NCBI GenBank assembly: GCA_017436675.1
Contig: JAFSCS010000014.1
Span: forward strand, 1 to 64,000
Length of the DNA stretch: 64,000 nucleotides
Source of the DNA: Clostridia bacterium
GTDB taxonomy: Bacteria > Bacillota > Clostridia > Oscillospirales > CAG-382
Direction of reading: 5' to 3'
Shown here piece after piece: positions 34,844 through 44,413 of the stretch (the first letter of the stretch is position 1; each line of letters begins with the position of its first letter). Below the pieces are notes generated by a model. The model was given only the letters and a program-made list of their open reading frames with translations. It did no database searches and was not told the origin of the DNA. Position numbers and translations under genes: made by a program.

Positions 34844-35890
34844 ATGTTGAAGGTATTGATCCTTTTTGGAGGCGTATCGACTGAGCACGAGGTATCGTGC
34901 GTGAGCGCATCCAACGTTTGTAAAAATATCGACAAAGAAAAATTCGAATATATAAAGCTCGGAATAACCAAAAAAGGTGTTTGGTGGGTATATAACGGAA
35001 GCGAGGACAAAATGGCTGACGGAAGCTGGGAATATGACACCGAAAACCTCGTTCCCGCCGTTGTTTCGCCCTGTAGCGCACACCACGGAATAATGGTGCT
35101 CAATAAAGCAACGAAAACGTATGAGATCATCCGCGTTGACGTTGCGTTCCCCGTTCTTCACGGAAAAAACGGTGAGGATGGCACTATGCAAGGCTTGATG
35201 AAGCTCGCAGGCATCCCTTGTGTCGGCTGTGATACCTATTCTTCGGCAGTATCGATGCATAAATGCGCCGCAAAAATAATCGCAGAAACTGTCGGTGTAA
35301 GAACGACTCCGTTCGTTCGCTTGAGAAAATGCGAGCGTGACACCGCAGTCGATGCAGTGAAGAGCTTGAAGCTGCCTATTTTCGTAAAGCCCGTAAACGG
35401 CGGCTCGTCGGTCGGTATCACTAAGGTGAAATCACTCGATGCACTCGAGGAAGCACTCGACGTCGCGTTTGAGACCGATGACCTCGTCATCATCGAGGAG
35501 GGCGTTGTCGGAAAAGAGATCGAGGTAGCCGTGCTCGGCAAGGATGACGTTTTGGCATCCGTCTGCGGCGAGATCGTTGCGGGAGCAGAATTTTACGATT
35601 ACGAAAATAAATATAAGGACGACACCGCAGAGTATTATATCCCTGCGCGTCTCGATGACGTTGTCGCACAAACAGTTCGCAAAAACGCCGTTGAGGTGTA
35701 TAAAGCACTCGACTGTAAAGGATTTTCTCGTGTTGATTTCTTCGTGACCGAAAGCGGCGACGTGCTTTTCAACGAGATCAATACCATCCCCGGCTTTACT
35801 GCGATAAGTATGTATCCGAAGCTGATGGCTGAATGCGGCATCCCCTACAGCGAGCTGATAACAAGACTCATTATGGCAGAAGCGGAGTAA
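34844..35890 (+). CDS. ddl: D-alanine--D-alanine ligase
   Basis: 348 residues, ATP-grasp. FGGVSTEHEVSCVSA at the N-terminus, HGKNGEDGTMQGL, FVKPVNGGSSVGI (ATP loop), and the C-terminal NEINTIPGFTAISMYPK are all Ddl motifs. It makes the D-Ala-D-Ala end of peptidoglycan precursors. The C-terminal Met-Tyr-Pro supports D-Ala rather than a lactate ligase, although sequence alone is not final. It ends 5 nt before the next start. Confidence 0.94.
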   Translation: MLKVLILFGGVSTEHEVSCVSASNVCKNIDKEKFEYIKLGITKKGVWWVYNGSEDKMADGSWEYDTENLVPAVVSPCSAHHGIMVLNKATKTYEIIRVDVAFPVLHGKNGEDGTMQGLMKLAGIPCVGCDTYSSAVSMHKCAAKIIAETVGVRTTPFVRLRKCERDTAVDAVKSLKLPIFVKPVNGGSSVGITKVKSLDALEEALDVAFETDDLVIIEEGVVGKEIEVAVLGKDDVLASVCGEIVAGAEFYDYENKYKDDTAEYYIPARLDDVVAQTVRKNAVEVYKALDCKGFSRVDFFVTESGDVLFNEINTIPGFTAISMYPKLMAECGIPYSELITRLIMAEAE

Positions 35891-35895
35891 AGCCG

Positions 35896-36297
35896 ATGAA
35901 GTACATAATCGATATAGAAACGAAGCGCACCGAGGTCGAAAAGGGAAGCGATGACGTTAATATATATTCCGCAACAGTGCTTGCCGACGTTGAGCTTGGC
36001 GAGGATGAGGCTCGGATCGAGTATACCGACGATAGCTTAAAAACGGTGATAACCGCATCGCAAAAGCTCGTGACCGTATACGCAAGCGGAGCCGCAAGAT
36101 CATCGCTCGTGTTCGCTGAAGGAAAGCATTGCAACGGTGAATATTCGATCACCGAGGGAGCTTTGCAGGTCACGACGTATGCCTACAAGATCACCAATAA
36201 CCTGAATTCACCCGAAAAGACTTTGACGATAGACTACGAAATAGACTTTGGCGGCAATATGTGTGACCGCAGCATCATAACCTACAAATTGAAATAG
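35896..36297 (+). CDS. DUF1934 domain protein
   Basis: 133 residues, all-beta, lipocalin-like fold expected. No signal peptide. It matches the DUF1934 pattern (a strand with TVITASQKLVTVYASG, then YEIDFGG near the end). Function unknown; common in Firmicutes. It follows ddl by 5 nt and is in the same operon. Confidence 0.78.
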   Translation: MKYIIDIETKRTEVEKGSDDVNIYSATVLADVELGEDEARIEYTDDSLKTVITASQKLVTVYASGAARSSLVFAEGKHCNGEYSITEGALQVTTYAYKITNNLNSPEKTLTIDYEIDFGGNMCDRSIITYKLK

Positions 36298-36311
36298 GTA
36301 AGGTCAAAATA

Positions 36312-37238
36312 ATGGAAGAAAAAAGAAAATATTCGAGCTCGATCAACGACGTAATGCTTCTCCCGAGATCCGCGTTGGAGTTTTTGAAGGAAGCAAGTGC
36401 GATCGAGCTGAAGGTCTTGATATATATATCCTCACAAAACGGCGTTTTTGAAAACGAAGACGTATGCGAAGCATTGAATGTCACCGAAAGTGAGCTTTCG
36501 TCAGCGCTCGGATTTTGGCGCGGGGCGAAGGTGTTGCGCATCGGCGATGCGAAGGAGATCCCGAAAAAAGCGTCGCAATCAAAGATGGACACAATGCAGG
36601 AATACGACGCGAAGGAGCTCGCTGAAGCGAAAACGAACGACAGCGCGTTTGCGACCGTTTGCGAGTTTTTCTCGTCACAATTCAACAAAGCAACGCTAAC
36701 GAGAGCAGACCTCAATTCGCTCTACTATCTCTATCAATACGTTGGGATCCCTTGTGAGCTCATTTGCGAATATATAGACTATTGTGCGAAAAACGGAAAG
36801 CGCGGAACACAGTACCTCGTGAAGACCTCGCTCGGCTTCTATGAGGACAGTGAGCTTGACACAACGGAAAAGTTCAGGGAATATCTCTCTCTTCGCGAGG
36901 TTGCTGATGAAAACGTCAACAAAATGCGTCAGCTTCTCGGGATCGGAGGCCGCGCACTCACAACGACACAAAAGCAATATTTCACCCGTTGGTTCGAGGA
37001 GCGTCAGCATACCTTTGAGCTTGTGAGATATGCGTATGAGATAACCGTCGATAAGATAGATAAGCCCAATTTGAAATATATGGACACGATCCTTGAGCGT
37101 TGGTTCAGCCAAGGCATTCTCACCGTTGAACACGCCGAGAAGGATCGCGAAAGCTATAAGAAGGAAACCGAAGGCGAAAACAACGATACGTTCGATTTCG
37201 ATGAATTCCTGGCAATAGCGAAAAACCGAGATATCTGA
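36312..37238 (+). CDS. DnaD domain replication-initiation protein
   Basis: 308 residues. N-terminal winged-helix part (about 20-80) and two helical DnaD domains (about 115-190 and 210-285), the second with LKYMDTILERWFSQGI, the DnaD/DnaB signature. It helps load the helicase at the origin or at restart sites with the next gene, a DnaC/DnaI-like ATPase. The two genes are 19 nt apart. Confidence 0.9.
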   Translation: MEEKRKYSSSINDVMLLPRSALEFLKEASAIELKVLIYISSQNGVFENEDVCEALNVTESELSSALGFWRGAKVLRIGDAKEIPKKASQSKMDTMQEYDAKELAEAKTNDSAFATVCEFFSSQFNKATLTRADLNSLYYLYQYVGIPCELICEYIDYCAKNGKRGTQYLVKTSLGFYEDSELDTTEKFREYLSLREVADENVNKMRQLLGIGGRALTTTQKQYFTRWFEERQHTFELVRYAYEITVDKIDKPNLKYMDTILERWFSQGILTVEHAEKDRESYKKETEGENNDTFDFDEFLAIAKNRDI

Positions 37239-37257
37239 TAAATAAAGGAGCAAAAAA

Positions 37258-38214
37258 GTGAGCACTGCATTTGAACGTGTGAACGAAATGTTCGCAGAAA
37301 AAAGAGAAGCCGCAAAAATAAACGCCGACGCGAGAAGACGTCGACTTTGGCGAGAGCTTCCCGAAATAAAAGTGATCGACGATCAGCTGATGAAAACGGG
37401 CTCACGTATCATAGCGGAGATAACGAAGGGCAAGGATCACATCGATGAACGCCTCGAGGCGATAAAGGTTGAGAACCTCGCGCTTAACGAAAAACGCGCA
37501 AAGCTCCTCGTTGAAAACGGATATCCTGCCGATTTCTCGCGCGAGAAATACGAATGTGAGAAATGTGAGGACAGCGGTTACGTAGGCTTGAAAATGTGCG
37601 ATTGCTTCAAAAAAGCGCTCTATGCCGAGCAATATACGGAAAGCGGACTCGGTAACTCAATGGCTGATAAGAGCTTTGAAACTCTAAACGTCGAGCTTGC
37701 CTACGGAAAGAGTGAAAACGGAGTAACTCCGCGCGAAAACCTCGCCGAAATAGTCGAGATTTGCAAACGATTTGCCCAAAACGTAAAGACTAAGCCGCAA
37801 TATCTTTTGATGTACGGCGGAACGGGGCTCGGCAAAACTCACGTCACCGCGGCGACGTGTAAGGAAGCGATCAATAACGGGGCATCGGTCATCTACGACA
37901 GCATCCAAAATATCGTCCATGCTTTTTGGAACGATGCCGATTCGGCATATGCGAAGTATATGAATTGCGACCTTCTTGCGATAGACGATTTCGGAACGGA
38001 GTTCTCAACTCAACATAGTGTATCCGTGATATATAATATAATAAACACACGTATGCTCGAGGAGAAGTCGATCCTGATCAACTCGAACCTCGATGCGCGA
38101 GAATTTGAAAAACGATACGGAGCACGTATCTGCAGTCGGATCTTCGGCATCTTTAAAATAGTAAGATTTTTTGGCGAGGATATGCGAAAATATTTCGCAC
38201 TCAACGGTAAATAA
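37258..38214 (+). CDS. DnaC/DnaI-type helicase loader ATPase
   Basis: 318 residues. Walker A is GGTGLGKTH, Walker B is DLLAIDDFG, sensor 1 is ILINSN. Before the ATPase domain lies a four-cysteine cluster ([17 protein letters not shown], about residues 99-115) that should bind zinc and single-stranded DNA or helicase, as in DnaI. The GTG start has AAGGAG 7 nt upstream. It overlaps rnhA by one base. Confidence 0.9.
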   Translation: MSTAFERVNEMFAEKREAAKINADARRRRLWRELPEIKVIDDQLMKTGSRIIAEITKGKDHIDERLEAIKVENLALNEKRAKLLVENGYPADFSREKYECEKCEDSGYVGLKMCDCFKKALYAEQYTESGLGNSMADKSFETLNVELAYGKSENGVTPRENLAEIVEICKRFAQNVKTKPQYLLMYGGTGLGKTHVTAATCKEAINNGASVIYDSIQNIVHAFWNDADSAYAKYMNCDLLAIDDFGTEFSTQHSVSVIYNIINTRMLEEKSILINSNLDAREFEKRYGARICSRIFGIFKIVRFFGEDMRKYFALNGK

Positions 38215-38657
38215 TGAAAAGAGTAAATTTATACACCGACGGCGCTTGCAAAGGCAACCCCGGACCGGGCGGATACGGTGTAATATTGGAATACAAGGGA
38301 AACGAAAAAGAGATCAGCGACGGTAACAGATCGACGACTAACAACCGTATGGAGCTGATGGCGGCGATAGTAGGGCTCGAAACGTTGAAGGAGCCGTGCG
38401 AGGTGATGCTCTATAGCGACAGCAAATACCTCGTTGATGCGATCGAAAAGGGATGGTTGGCTAATTGGCGCCGTAATAATTGGCGTAAATCGGATAAATC
38501 ACCCGTGCTCAACGTAGATCTCTGGGAACGCCTTATCGTTCAGCTCGAACGTCATAATGTCATCCTCAATTGGATAAAAGGTCATAACGGCCACCCGAAA
38601 AACGAACGCTGCGACAGACTTGCCGTTGCCGCCGCCGAACGAGTGATGCTCGGCTAA
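38214..38657 (+). CDS. rnhA: ribonuclease HI
   Basis: 147 residues, standard length. Catalytic acids are in [12 protein letters not shown] (Asp), RMELMAAI (Glu), YSDSKYL (Asp) and the C-terminal ERCDRLAV (Asp). It removes RNA from RNA-DNA hybrids. Last gene of the run that starts with ddl. Confidence 0.96.
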   Translation: MKRVNLYTDGACKGNPGPGGYGVILEYKGNEKEISDGNRSTTNNRMELMAAIVGLETLKEPCEVMLYSDSKYLVDAIEKGWLANWRRNNWRKSDKSPVLNVDLWERLIVQLERHNVILNWIKGHNGHPKNERCDRLAVAAAERVMLG

Positions 38658-38663
38658 GATTTT

Positions 38664-38780
38664 GGGTGTTTGGCTTTTATATCTGTCTATATGCCTTCGG
38701 CGACTTAGGGGAAACTTTCTATAGAAAGGTTTTCCTTAATCGCAGGAGAAATATAAACAGCTACAAAGGACATACAACCA
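38664..38780. repeat. terminator-like hairpin and 20-bp repeat relatives
   Basis: ATGCCTTCGGCGAC followed by a hairpin with AAACTTTCTATAGAAAG (38691-38739) is a second copy of the 18330-18373 structure. AGGAGAAATATAAACAG and AAGGACATACAACC (38744-38780) resemble the AGGAGGTATAACAAA units at 18.5 kb. It likely ends the rnhA transcript. Confidence 0.55.
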
Positions 38781-39106
38781 AAAGTTTTAGTCGAGATTAT
38801 TTGTGTTGAAACATATTCGTCACCAAAGAATTAAAAGTTTCGTCAACCTTTTCTGCCGGCGGCAGCGCCGTATTCCATGAAGCTTTTTCGGTATCGAAAC
38901 GGTTTCATCACCATAGAATCTAAAGTTTCGTCAACCTTTTCAAAGGTTGTGCGGGTCAAGGGCTTTTTTGGCGAAGCCAAAATCCAACACTATTTGCAAG
39001 GCAAATAGTGTGTGCCCACTAAGAAGCGACAGCCTTGATACGCCACGGCTTTGAAACCATTTTCAGTCAAGGCGTCGCCTTATGGCGACCATATTTCACG
39101 AATTAA
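38781..39106 (+). repeat. intergenic repeat mosaic, copy 3
   Basis: No gene. Two units of the CATCACCATAGAATTAAAAG type (38820-38848, 38907-38938) flank the 51-bp block at 38851-38901, which differs from copies 1 and 2 at three bases. The GGCGAAGCCAAAATCC block, a CACTATTTGCAAGGCAAATAGTG hairpin and the GTCGCCTTATGGCGACCA block follow in the order seen, in pieces, in the other two copies. Confidence 0.75.
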
Positions 39107-39132
39107 AAAGACGGCAATTTTTTGCCGTCTTT
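39107..39132. terminator. bidirectional terminator
   Basis: AAAGACGGCAA pairs with TTGCCGTCTTT around TTTT. It closes the repeat mosaic as at 657-682. Confidence 0.65.
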
Positions 39133-39190
39133 GTCGTTGTTCATAATTTTGTTTATAATGCAAAAGCGCTCATATTTACCGCTTGTTCCT

Positions 39191-39222
39191 AAAAAGAAAC
39201 GACATCCCGCAGGATGTCGTTT
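39191..39222 (-). terminator. terminator of the nucleoside operon
   Basis: AAACGACATCC (39198-39208) pairs with GGATGTCGTTT (39212-39222); on the minus strand a CTTTTT tail follows. It begins 5 nt after the last stop. Confidence 0.75.
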
Positions 39223-39226
39223 TGTG

Positions 39227-39898
39227 TTATCTGAGATTGTTTTTGAGTCCGCCGATATAATGTATGTGCGACGTATCGCCAAGGTATTCGCATTGGACCT
39301 GCGCATATCCGCTCTTGTTGTAGTCGCTGAATACGAATTTCGAAACGGAGGTCGTTCTGACTTGGAATTTCATCCAACCGAAAGCAGGCGGATAACCCAT
39401 AAGATGCGCCATCCACGCACTGCCGAATCCGCCGTGACAGAAGCAAGCAACTCTCTTGTGACATCCGCCGTCAATGATCTTGTAAAGACCGCCCTCACGC
39501 TTATAACCGTGACGCTCGAAAAACTCGTCGGACGACGCGATCATCTTCGCCAAAAACTCTTCTCTCGGGTTTTCGTGGTGATATTCCGTAAATCCTTGAA
39601 CGCCCTTGTCGAACGAGAATTCATATCTCGTTGCTCTTTGGTCAGCCTCTGAAAATTGAGGTGTGCGCATATAGTGCATATCCTCGTTCATCCATTGCTC
39701 GATGCTGCCCTTGATCCCCGTTCTTCTGCAGGTCGGCTCGCTCGTCGCAATAGCTCTTCCGCGCGGTGACGTATAGATAAGGTCAAGCTTGCTTTTGGCC
39801 ATTCTTTCGCCGAGCGCTTCCGCTTCCTTCCAGCCGAACTCTGTGAGCGAGTCAATGCTGTAATCGGGGTCAGCGTGTCTGATAACGTATAAGATCAT
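39227..39898 (-). CDS. histidine phosphatase family protein
   Basis: 223 residues, phosphoglycerate mutase-like fold. The phospho-acceptor is His8 in the RHAD motif (normal RHGE), and CFCHGG carries the second histidine. Arg in SPRGRA is the third site residue. It overlaps the uridine phosphorylase gene by 4 nt, so it belongs to the nucleoside operon and may act on a sugar phosphate or nucleotide made there. Substrates of this family vary too much to name one. Confidence 0.85.
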   Translation of the reverse strand: MILYVIRHADPDYSIDSLTEFGWKEAEALGERMAKSKLDLIYTSPRGRAIATSEPTCRRTGIKGSIEQWMNEDMHYMRTPQFSEADQRATRYEFSFDKGVQGFTEYHHENPREEFLAKMIASSDEFFERHGYKREGGLYKIIDGGCHKRVACFCHGGFGSAWMAHLMGYPPAFGWMKFQVRTTSVSKFVFSDYNKSGYAQVQCEYLGDTSHIHYIGGLKNNLR

Positions 39899-40674
39899 TT
39901 TGAAATTCCTTTCTTTTTGTCGCTTTCGATGAGAAGCTTTATCGCTTCAACACCGATGCGGATCGCTTTGTCAGTATCCTCGTCGGGCTTTTGGATCAGT
40001 CCGAGCTTTTCTCTTTCTTGGTTCCAAACGATGTGGAACACACCGCCGCAACGTGCTCCGAGCGTTGAGCCGACAACGAACTGAGTCGCCGCCTCCATCT
40101 CGCTGCAAAGCACACCGAGCCGCTTCCAAGCCTCCCATTGTGCCTCAAGCTGATATGAAGTCGCCATTCGTTCGGGCGAATGCTGACCGTAGAACGAGTC
40201 CTTGCTCTGTACGATACCGACGTGATGCGAATGACCGAGCTTCTCGGCGGCACTCTTAAGTGCGGCAACCACCTCGAAATCAGCAGTAGCGGGGAATTGG
40301 AACGGCGCATATTCATAGCTCGTTCCGTCTTGACGCACGGCACTCGTCGCGATGATACAATCACCTGCACAAACCCTCGTGTCTATCCCACCTGCCGTAC
40401 CGACTCGAACGAACGTGTCCGCACCGCAAAGGAATAATTCTTCCATCGCAATAGCAGATGACGGACCGCCGATACCCGTAGAGCAGACCGAGACCTTTTC
40501 TCCGAGAAGCGTTCCCGTATAGATGACGTACTCTCTGTTTGAACTGACGAATCTCGCGTCGTCGAAATACCGCGCGATCAGCTCACATCTCCCCGGATCC
40601 CCCGGCAAAATACAATATTTGCCGACGTCACCGTAATGTATCTTCAAATGATATTGTAATTCCATCTCTTGCAT
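39895..40674 (-). CDS. udp: uridine phosphorylase-type nucleoside phosphorylase
   Basis: 259 residues. [12 protein letters not shown] binds phosphate, [14 protein letters not shown] and VRVGTAGGI are the family core, and SEMEAATQF holds the ribose-binding Met-Glu pair. It splits uridine or deoxyuridine to base and (deoxy)ribose 1-phosphate. Downstream of cytidine deaminase (9 nt gap) and coupled to the phosphatase. Context favours a pyrimidine over a purine phosphorylase. Confidence 0.88.
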   Translation of the reverse strand: MQEMELQYHLKIHYGDVGKYCILPGDPGRCELIARYFDDARFVSSNREYVIYTGTLLGEKVSVCSTGIGGPSSAIAMEELFLCGADTFVRVGTAGGIDTRVCAGDCIIATSAVRQDGTSYEYAPFQFPATADFEVVAALKSAAEKLGHSHHVGIVQSKDSFYGQHSPERMATSYQLEAQWEAWKRLGVLCSEMEAATQFVVGSTLGARCGGVFHIVWNQEREKLGLIQKPDEDTDKAIRIGVEAIKLLIESDKKKGISK

Positions 40675-40683
40675 AACAACACC

Positions 40684-41070
40684 TCAATTCAAGCTTTCCG
40701 AAGTGAACGCGTTTGGCAAAAGGTCGCCAAGCGTAAATCGTTTTTCTTCACTATCCGTCGCAACGATGATCGGAAACTCACATCCGCAAAACTCGGAAAT
40801 GACCTGACGGCAAATCCCGCACGGCAACGGCAGCTCGTCTGCCGCAACGGCGAGCATCAAAAACTTCGTTTTTCCTTCGCTGACCGCCTTGAATATTGCA
40901 GTACGCTCGGCACAATTCGTTGCACCGTACGATGCATTCTCAATATTACATCCCAAATATACGCTTCCGTCCTCGCAAAGCAGAGCCGCCCCGACCTGAA
41001 AATGCGAATATGGTGAATATGAACGCTTCTTTGCCTCAAACGCAAGTGCGATCAATTCGCGTTCTGTCAT
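40684..41070 (-). CDS. cdd: cytidine deaminase
   Basis: 128 residues, tetrameric small type. The zinc site is NCAERTA (Cys, catalytic Glu) and PCGICRQ (two Cys). YSHFQVGAALL and GCNIENASYG bind the nucleoside. It converts (deoxy)cytidine to (deoxy)uridine, the substrate of the phosphorylase encoded next. It overlaps deoC by 4 nt. Confidence 0.95.
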   Translation of the reverse strand: MTERELIALAFEAKKRSYSPYSHFQVGAALLCEDGSVYLGCNIENASYGATNCAERTAIFKAVSEGKTKFLMLAVAADELPLPCGICRQVISEFCGCEFPIIVATDSEEKRFTLGDLLPNAFTSESLN

Positions 41071-41729
41071 AATATCTCATCCTCCGCATCGCGAAGCATC
41101 TTCAAAAGTGAGCTCGAGCCCAGTCTTGATGCACCCGCATTAATGAATCTGACCGCATCCTCGGGCGACTTGATGCCTCCCGCCGCCTTGACCTTCTTGC
41201 CCTTGCAATGCTTTGCAAAAAGCTCAACGTCCTCGAGCGTTGCACCGCCCGTTGAGAATCCCGTAGACGTCTTTATGTATTCGGCACCCGAATTTGAAAC
41301 GACCTCGCTGATGAATATCTTTTCTTCGTGAGTGAGCATACAAGCCTCAACGATGACCTTCAAAAGCGCACCGCGACAAGCACTCTTGACAGCGTTGATC
41401 TCCAAAAGAAGCTCCTTTTCCTTGCGCTCCTTCAAAAGTGCCATATTGATCACCATATCGATCTCAACAGCTCCCTGCTTCACCGCGTCAAGCGTCTCAA
41501 AGCATTTCGAACCGGTCGTAACGTATCCGTTCGGAAACCCAACGACCGTGCAGATCGGTATCGTGTCCTTCGCGTATAAATATGCCTCCTCAACAAAATA
41601 GGGCGGAATACAGACCGAGGCAGTACCGAACTCCTTCGCATCATCAATAAGGCGCACAATGTCGTCGGTCGTTGCATCACGTCTAAGCTCGGTATGGTCG
41701 ATATATTGGAAAATATCTGTCTTTTTCAA
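41067..41729 (-). CDS. deoC: deoxyribose-phosphate aldolase
   Basis: 220 residues. The Schiff-base lysine is in LLKVIVEA, the second active lysine in KAAGGIKSPEDA, and the YIKTSTGFSTGGAT loop binds phosphate. It cleaves deoxyribose 5-phosphate to acetaldehyde and glyceraldehyde 3-phosphate. With cdd and udp it forms a deoxypyrimidine catabolism route; a phosphopentomutase must be encoded elsewhere. Confidence 0.95.
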   Translation of the reverse strand: MKKTDIFQYIDHTELRRDATTDDIVRLIDDAKEFGTASVCIPPYFVEEAYLYAKDTIPICTVVGFPNGYVTTGSKCFETLDAVKQGAVEIDMVINMALLKERKEKELLLEINAVKSACRGALLKVIVEACMLTHEEKIFISEVVSNSGAEYIKTSTGFSTGGATLEDVELFAKHCKGKKVKAAGGIKSPEDAVRFINAGASRLGSSSLLKMLRDAEDEIL

Positions 41730-41741
41730 ACTTGCTTCCTC

Positions 41742-41930
41742 CTAATTCTGTTTTCTTACGCTCAAATACTCGTCATAAAAGCGATAATGCGGACAGCTTT
41801 TATATCTTCCGGCGGCGTATCGCTCCATTTCGTCCTCGTCGAGATCGATCTTGCAATAATATTCGCCATATTCCTCGTCAAGCACATAGTTTACACATGA
41901 CTCGCAATTAGTCTTTATCTCTCTGTCCAT
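41742..41930 (-). CDS. DUF6472 family small cysteine protein
   Basis: 62 residues with four cysteines (CESC near the start, YYC in the middle, SCPHY near the end) and many acidic residues, the DUF6472 pattern. A zinc-ribbon-like fold is likely. Function unknown. It opens the nucleoside operon, 12 nt before deoC. The ATG at 41930 is chosen because the family begins here and GGTGG/GGTG lies upstream; longer in-frame forms run through the promoter. Confidence 0.8.
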   Translation of the reverse strand: MDREIKTNCESCVNYVLDEEYGEYYCKIDLDEDEMERYAAGRYKSCPHYRFYDEYLSVRKQN

Positions 41931-41961
41931 CTTTGTCACCACCGCATACTTTATTAAGGTT

Positions 41962-41990
41962 ATATTACCATATTTACATCTTTTTTTCAA
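41962..41990 (-). promoter_or_regulatory. promoter of the nucleoside operon
   Basis: Minus strand TTGAAA (41985-41990), 17-bp spacer, TAATAT (41962-41967). Confidence 0.65.
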
Positions 41991-42053
41991 CAATTATTTC
42001 GTCCGTCGACCAAAAAATTCCGTTCGATCGTGTCAAAAACAATATCCTTCCTC

Positions 42054-42082
42054 TTGAATAATCGGCAGATATTTGATATAAT
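42054..42082 (+). promoter_or_regulatory. promoter of the Rnf-like operon
   Basis: TTGAAT (42054-42059), 17-bp spacer ending in TGA, TATAAT (42077-42082). Confidence 0.8.
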
Positions 42083-42117
42083 AAAATGAATTATAATATT
42101 ATTATGGAGATGATCTG

Positions 42118-43413
42118 ATGCCTGTAGCGTTCGTTGGCGGAAAAAAAGTATATAGAAGTCTGAATTCACTCGACAGCAAGATAAAAGAAATGACTCCACC
42201 CGAAACAGTGGTAATATCATTGAAGCAGCATATTGGAACGCCTGCGAAATGCGTCGTCTCGCTTGGCGAATACGTCACCGTCGGTCAGCTCATCGGCGAA
42301 GCAGACGGAGATTATAGCGCCAACGTCCATTCGAGCGTCAGCGGTATCGTGTGTGCTATCGAGCTCGATGAAAACGGCATCTATTGTATAAAGATAGAAA
42401 ACGACGGAAGCAACACCGCTTCCGATCCGACGCCCTATACCGCCTCGCTTCTCACGTCGACTCCCGAGCAGCTTGTCGAAGAAATATCGAAATACGGGAT
42501 CGTCGGACGCGGCGGTGCCGGATTTCCAACACATACAAAGCTGAAAAATACACTCGGCAACGTCAATAAGTTCTTGATCAACTGCGTTGAGAGCGAGCCG
42601 TTTATGACGAAGGATGCCGCACTCCTTCGCGAATATCCCGCCGATATCGTCAGCGGAATAAAAATTATGATGAAGATATTGCAAATAAAAAAAGCAGACG
42701 TCTTCGTCGGCGAGCAAATGCTCGAGCAGGGATATAATTTCTTGAACTATTTGAAGGACAGATCGTTTATCGACGTAAACCTTTGCGACGATAAATACCC
42801 CCAAGGTGACGAGCGTCAATTGATCGCCGCAGTCTACAAGACCGAGATCCCCTACGACAGACTCCCGCCCGATACCTTCAGCGTAGTCTTCAACGTGGAG
42901 ACCTGCTTCCAAATATACGATTGCCTCTCAAAAGGAACTCCGATAACAAGATCGTTGATCAGTGTCGACGGCGACGGCATCGAAACACCGCAAAACATCC
43001 TCGTCCCATTGGGAACGAGCATAGCCGACGTCATCAAGTTTTGCGGCGGCTTGAAGGATAACTGTAAATGCGTCGTTGTCGGCGGCTCGATGATGGGAGA
43101 TGCTGTCAACCCGTTCGATACCTACGTAACAAAAACAACGTCGAGCATCACCTGCTTCAAAAACCCGCCTGAGCATAAGGGTGAGGATTGTATCCGTTGC
43201 GGCAGATGTGAGGATGTGTGTCCGATGCATATCCCCGTGCCGCTTTTGAATAGATTATGGGAGATAGACGATATCTCCGAAGCAAAGATAAATATGGCGC
43301 ACATCTGCGTTGGCTGCGGAGTGTGTACCTACGTTTGTCCCTCCGACCTGCCATTGAAGGACAGAGTTGAGGAATTGAGAGAAAAAATAATAATGGAGGC
43401 GGAAAATGAGTAA
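42118..43413 (+). CDS. RnfC-like NADH-binding iron-sulfur subunit
   Basis: 431 residues with the RnfC order: N-terminal barrel-sandwich part (LKQHIGTPAKC, SSVSGIVCAIE), the FMN/NADH-binding Rossmann region (GRGGAGFPTHTK, NCVESEPFMTKD), an SLBB-like stretch, and two [4Fe-4S] motifs, CIRCGRCEDVCP and CVGCGVCTYVCP. In a normal Rnf this subunit exchanges electrons with NADH. The redox motifs are intact here, unlike in the other subunits. It starts the operon and overlaps the D subunit by 8 nt. Confidence 0.9.
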   Translation: MPVAFVGGKKVYRSLNSLDSKIKEMTPPETVVISLKQHIGTPAKCVVSLGEYVTVGQLIGEADGDYSANVHSSVSGIVCAIELDENGIYCIKIENDGSNTASDPTPYTASLLTSTPEQLVEEISKYGIVGRGGAGFPTHTKLKNTLGNVNKFLINCVESEPFMTKDAALLREYPADIVSGIKIMMKILQIKKADVFVGEQMLEQGYNFLNYLKDRSFIDVNLCDDKYPQGDERQLIAAVYKTEIPYDRLPPDTFSVVFNVETCFQIYDCLSKGTPITRSLISVDGDGIETPQNILVPLGTSIADVIKFCGGLKDNCKCVVVGGSMMGDAVNPFDTYVTKTTSSITCFKNPPEHKGEDCIRCGRCEDVCPMHIPVPLLNRLWEIDDISEAKINMAHICVGCGVCTYVCPSDLPLKDRVEELREKIIMEAENE

Positions 43414-44413
43414 GTTAGGAACCTTTACCGCACCGTTTATCAAGGATAAAGCAAAAGCCGAAACGCTTTATCTCGACGTTATAGTTGCGCTTTTACCGCC
43501 GCTCGCCTGGGGCGTGTATATCTATGGCGCTCGTTCAATAGTAATAACGCTCCTTTCCGTTTTGGGTGCAGTATTGACTCAGCTGATTTGGAGCGCATCG
43601 ATAAAAACAAAGCTTTTTGACCTCTCGTCAGTAATAACGGGGATCATCGTTGCGCTTCTTTGTCCGGTGTCAGCTCCGCTTTGGTTAGCACCGCTTGGAT
43701 CGGCTTTTGGCATCCTCGTCGGAAAGCTTATCTTCGGCGGTGTCGGAAGAAACCTCTTTAACCCCGCCGCGCTCGGAGTAGTGTTTTTGAACGTAGCATT
43801 TGGCGAAAAAATGAATACGTTTGTCGCACCGTTCGAAAAGCTGCCTGCCTTCGCATTAGCACCGACGACGGCAGAGCTGATGGAAAACCCGCTCGTGACG
43901 TTGAAAAACGGAATGATGGACGTTTCGAATATTTGGGAAAAAATATATGGAATGATCTGCGGAAACATCGGCGAGATGTCGAAGATAATGATCGTGCTTG
44001 CGTTTTTGTACCTCTTTGTCAGAGGCACCGTCAAGCTCGAAAAAACACTCTCCTATATCGGCGGAATGGTGTTCTTCGTCGCATTGTATTGCTACCTCGT
44101 CGCTATGCCCGAGCCGTTCGAATATGCGGCGGCGCATCTTTTCAGCGGAAGCACTGTCTTCGTCGCCGTATTCTTGTGTAACGACTATTCAACAACACCG
44201 ACCACCTCTAACGGCGCGATCTTCTTCGGAGTGATCTGCGCAATGCTGACGACCGTGCTCCGCGTGTTTTGTGATATTCCCGACGGCGCAGTCTTTGCCG
44301 TTTTGATAACGAACGCCCTCGTTCCTGCCTTGGAGCGCAAAACGAGAATGGCATATTTCGGTCAATTTTTCAAACAACGTGAAGTGAGGGTGAATGCTGA
44401 TGAAACAAAATAA
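43406..44413 (+). CDS. RnfD-like membrane subunit without flavin-attachment motif
   Basis: 335 residues, about nine helices. The GRNLFNPAALGVVFLNVAF and FLCNDYSTTPTTSNG segments align with the RnfD/NqrB family. Where RnfD has the S/T-G-A-T-P-L motif whose Thr covalently binds FMN, this protein reads AELMENPLVTLKNG, so the Thr is lost. In the second conserved motif the usual T-D-P reads N-D-Y. The subunit is therefore divergent and probably lacks the covalent FMN. It overlaps the next gene. Confidence 0.85.
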   Translation: MSKLGTFTAPFIKDKAKAETLYLDVIVALLPPLAWGVYIYGARSIVITLLSVLGAVLTQLIWSASIKTKLFDLSSVITGIIVALLCPVSAPLWLAPLGSAFGILVGKLIFGGVGRNLFNPAALGVVFLNVAFGEKMNTFVAPFEKLPAFALAPTTAELMENPLVTLKNGMMDVSNIWEKIYGMICGNIGEMSKIMIVLAFLYLFVRGTVKLEKTLSYIGGMVFFVALYCYLVAMPEPFEYAAAHLFSGSTVFVAVFLCNDYSTTPTTSNGAIFFGVICAMLTTVLRVFCDIPDGAVFAVLITNALVPALERKTRMAYFGQFFKQREVRVNADETK

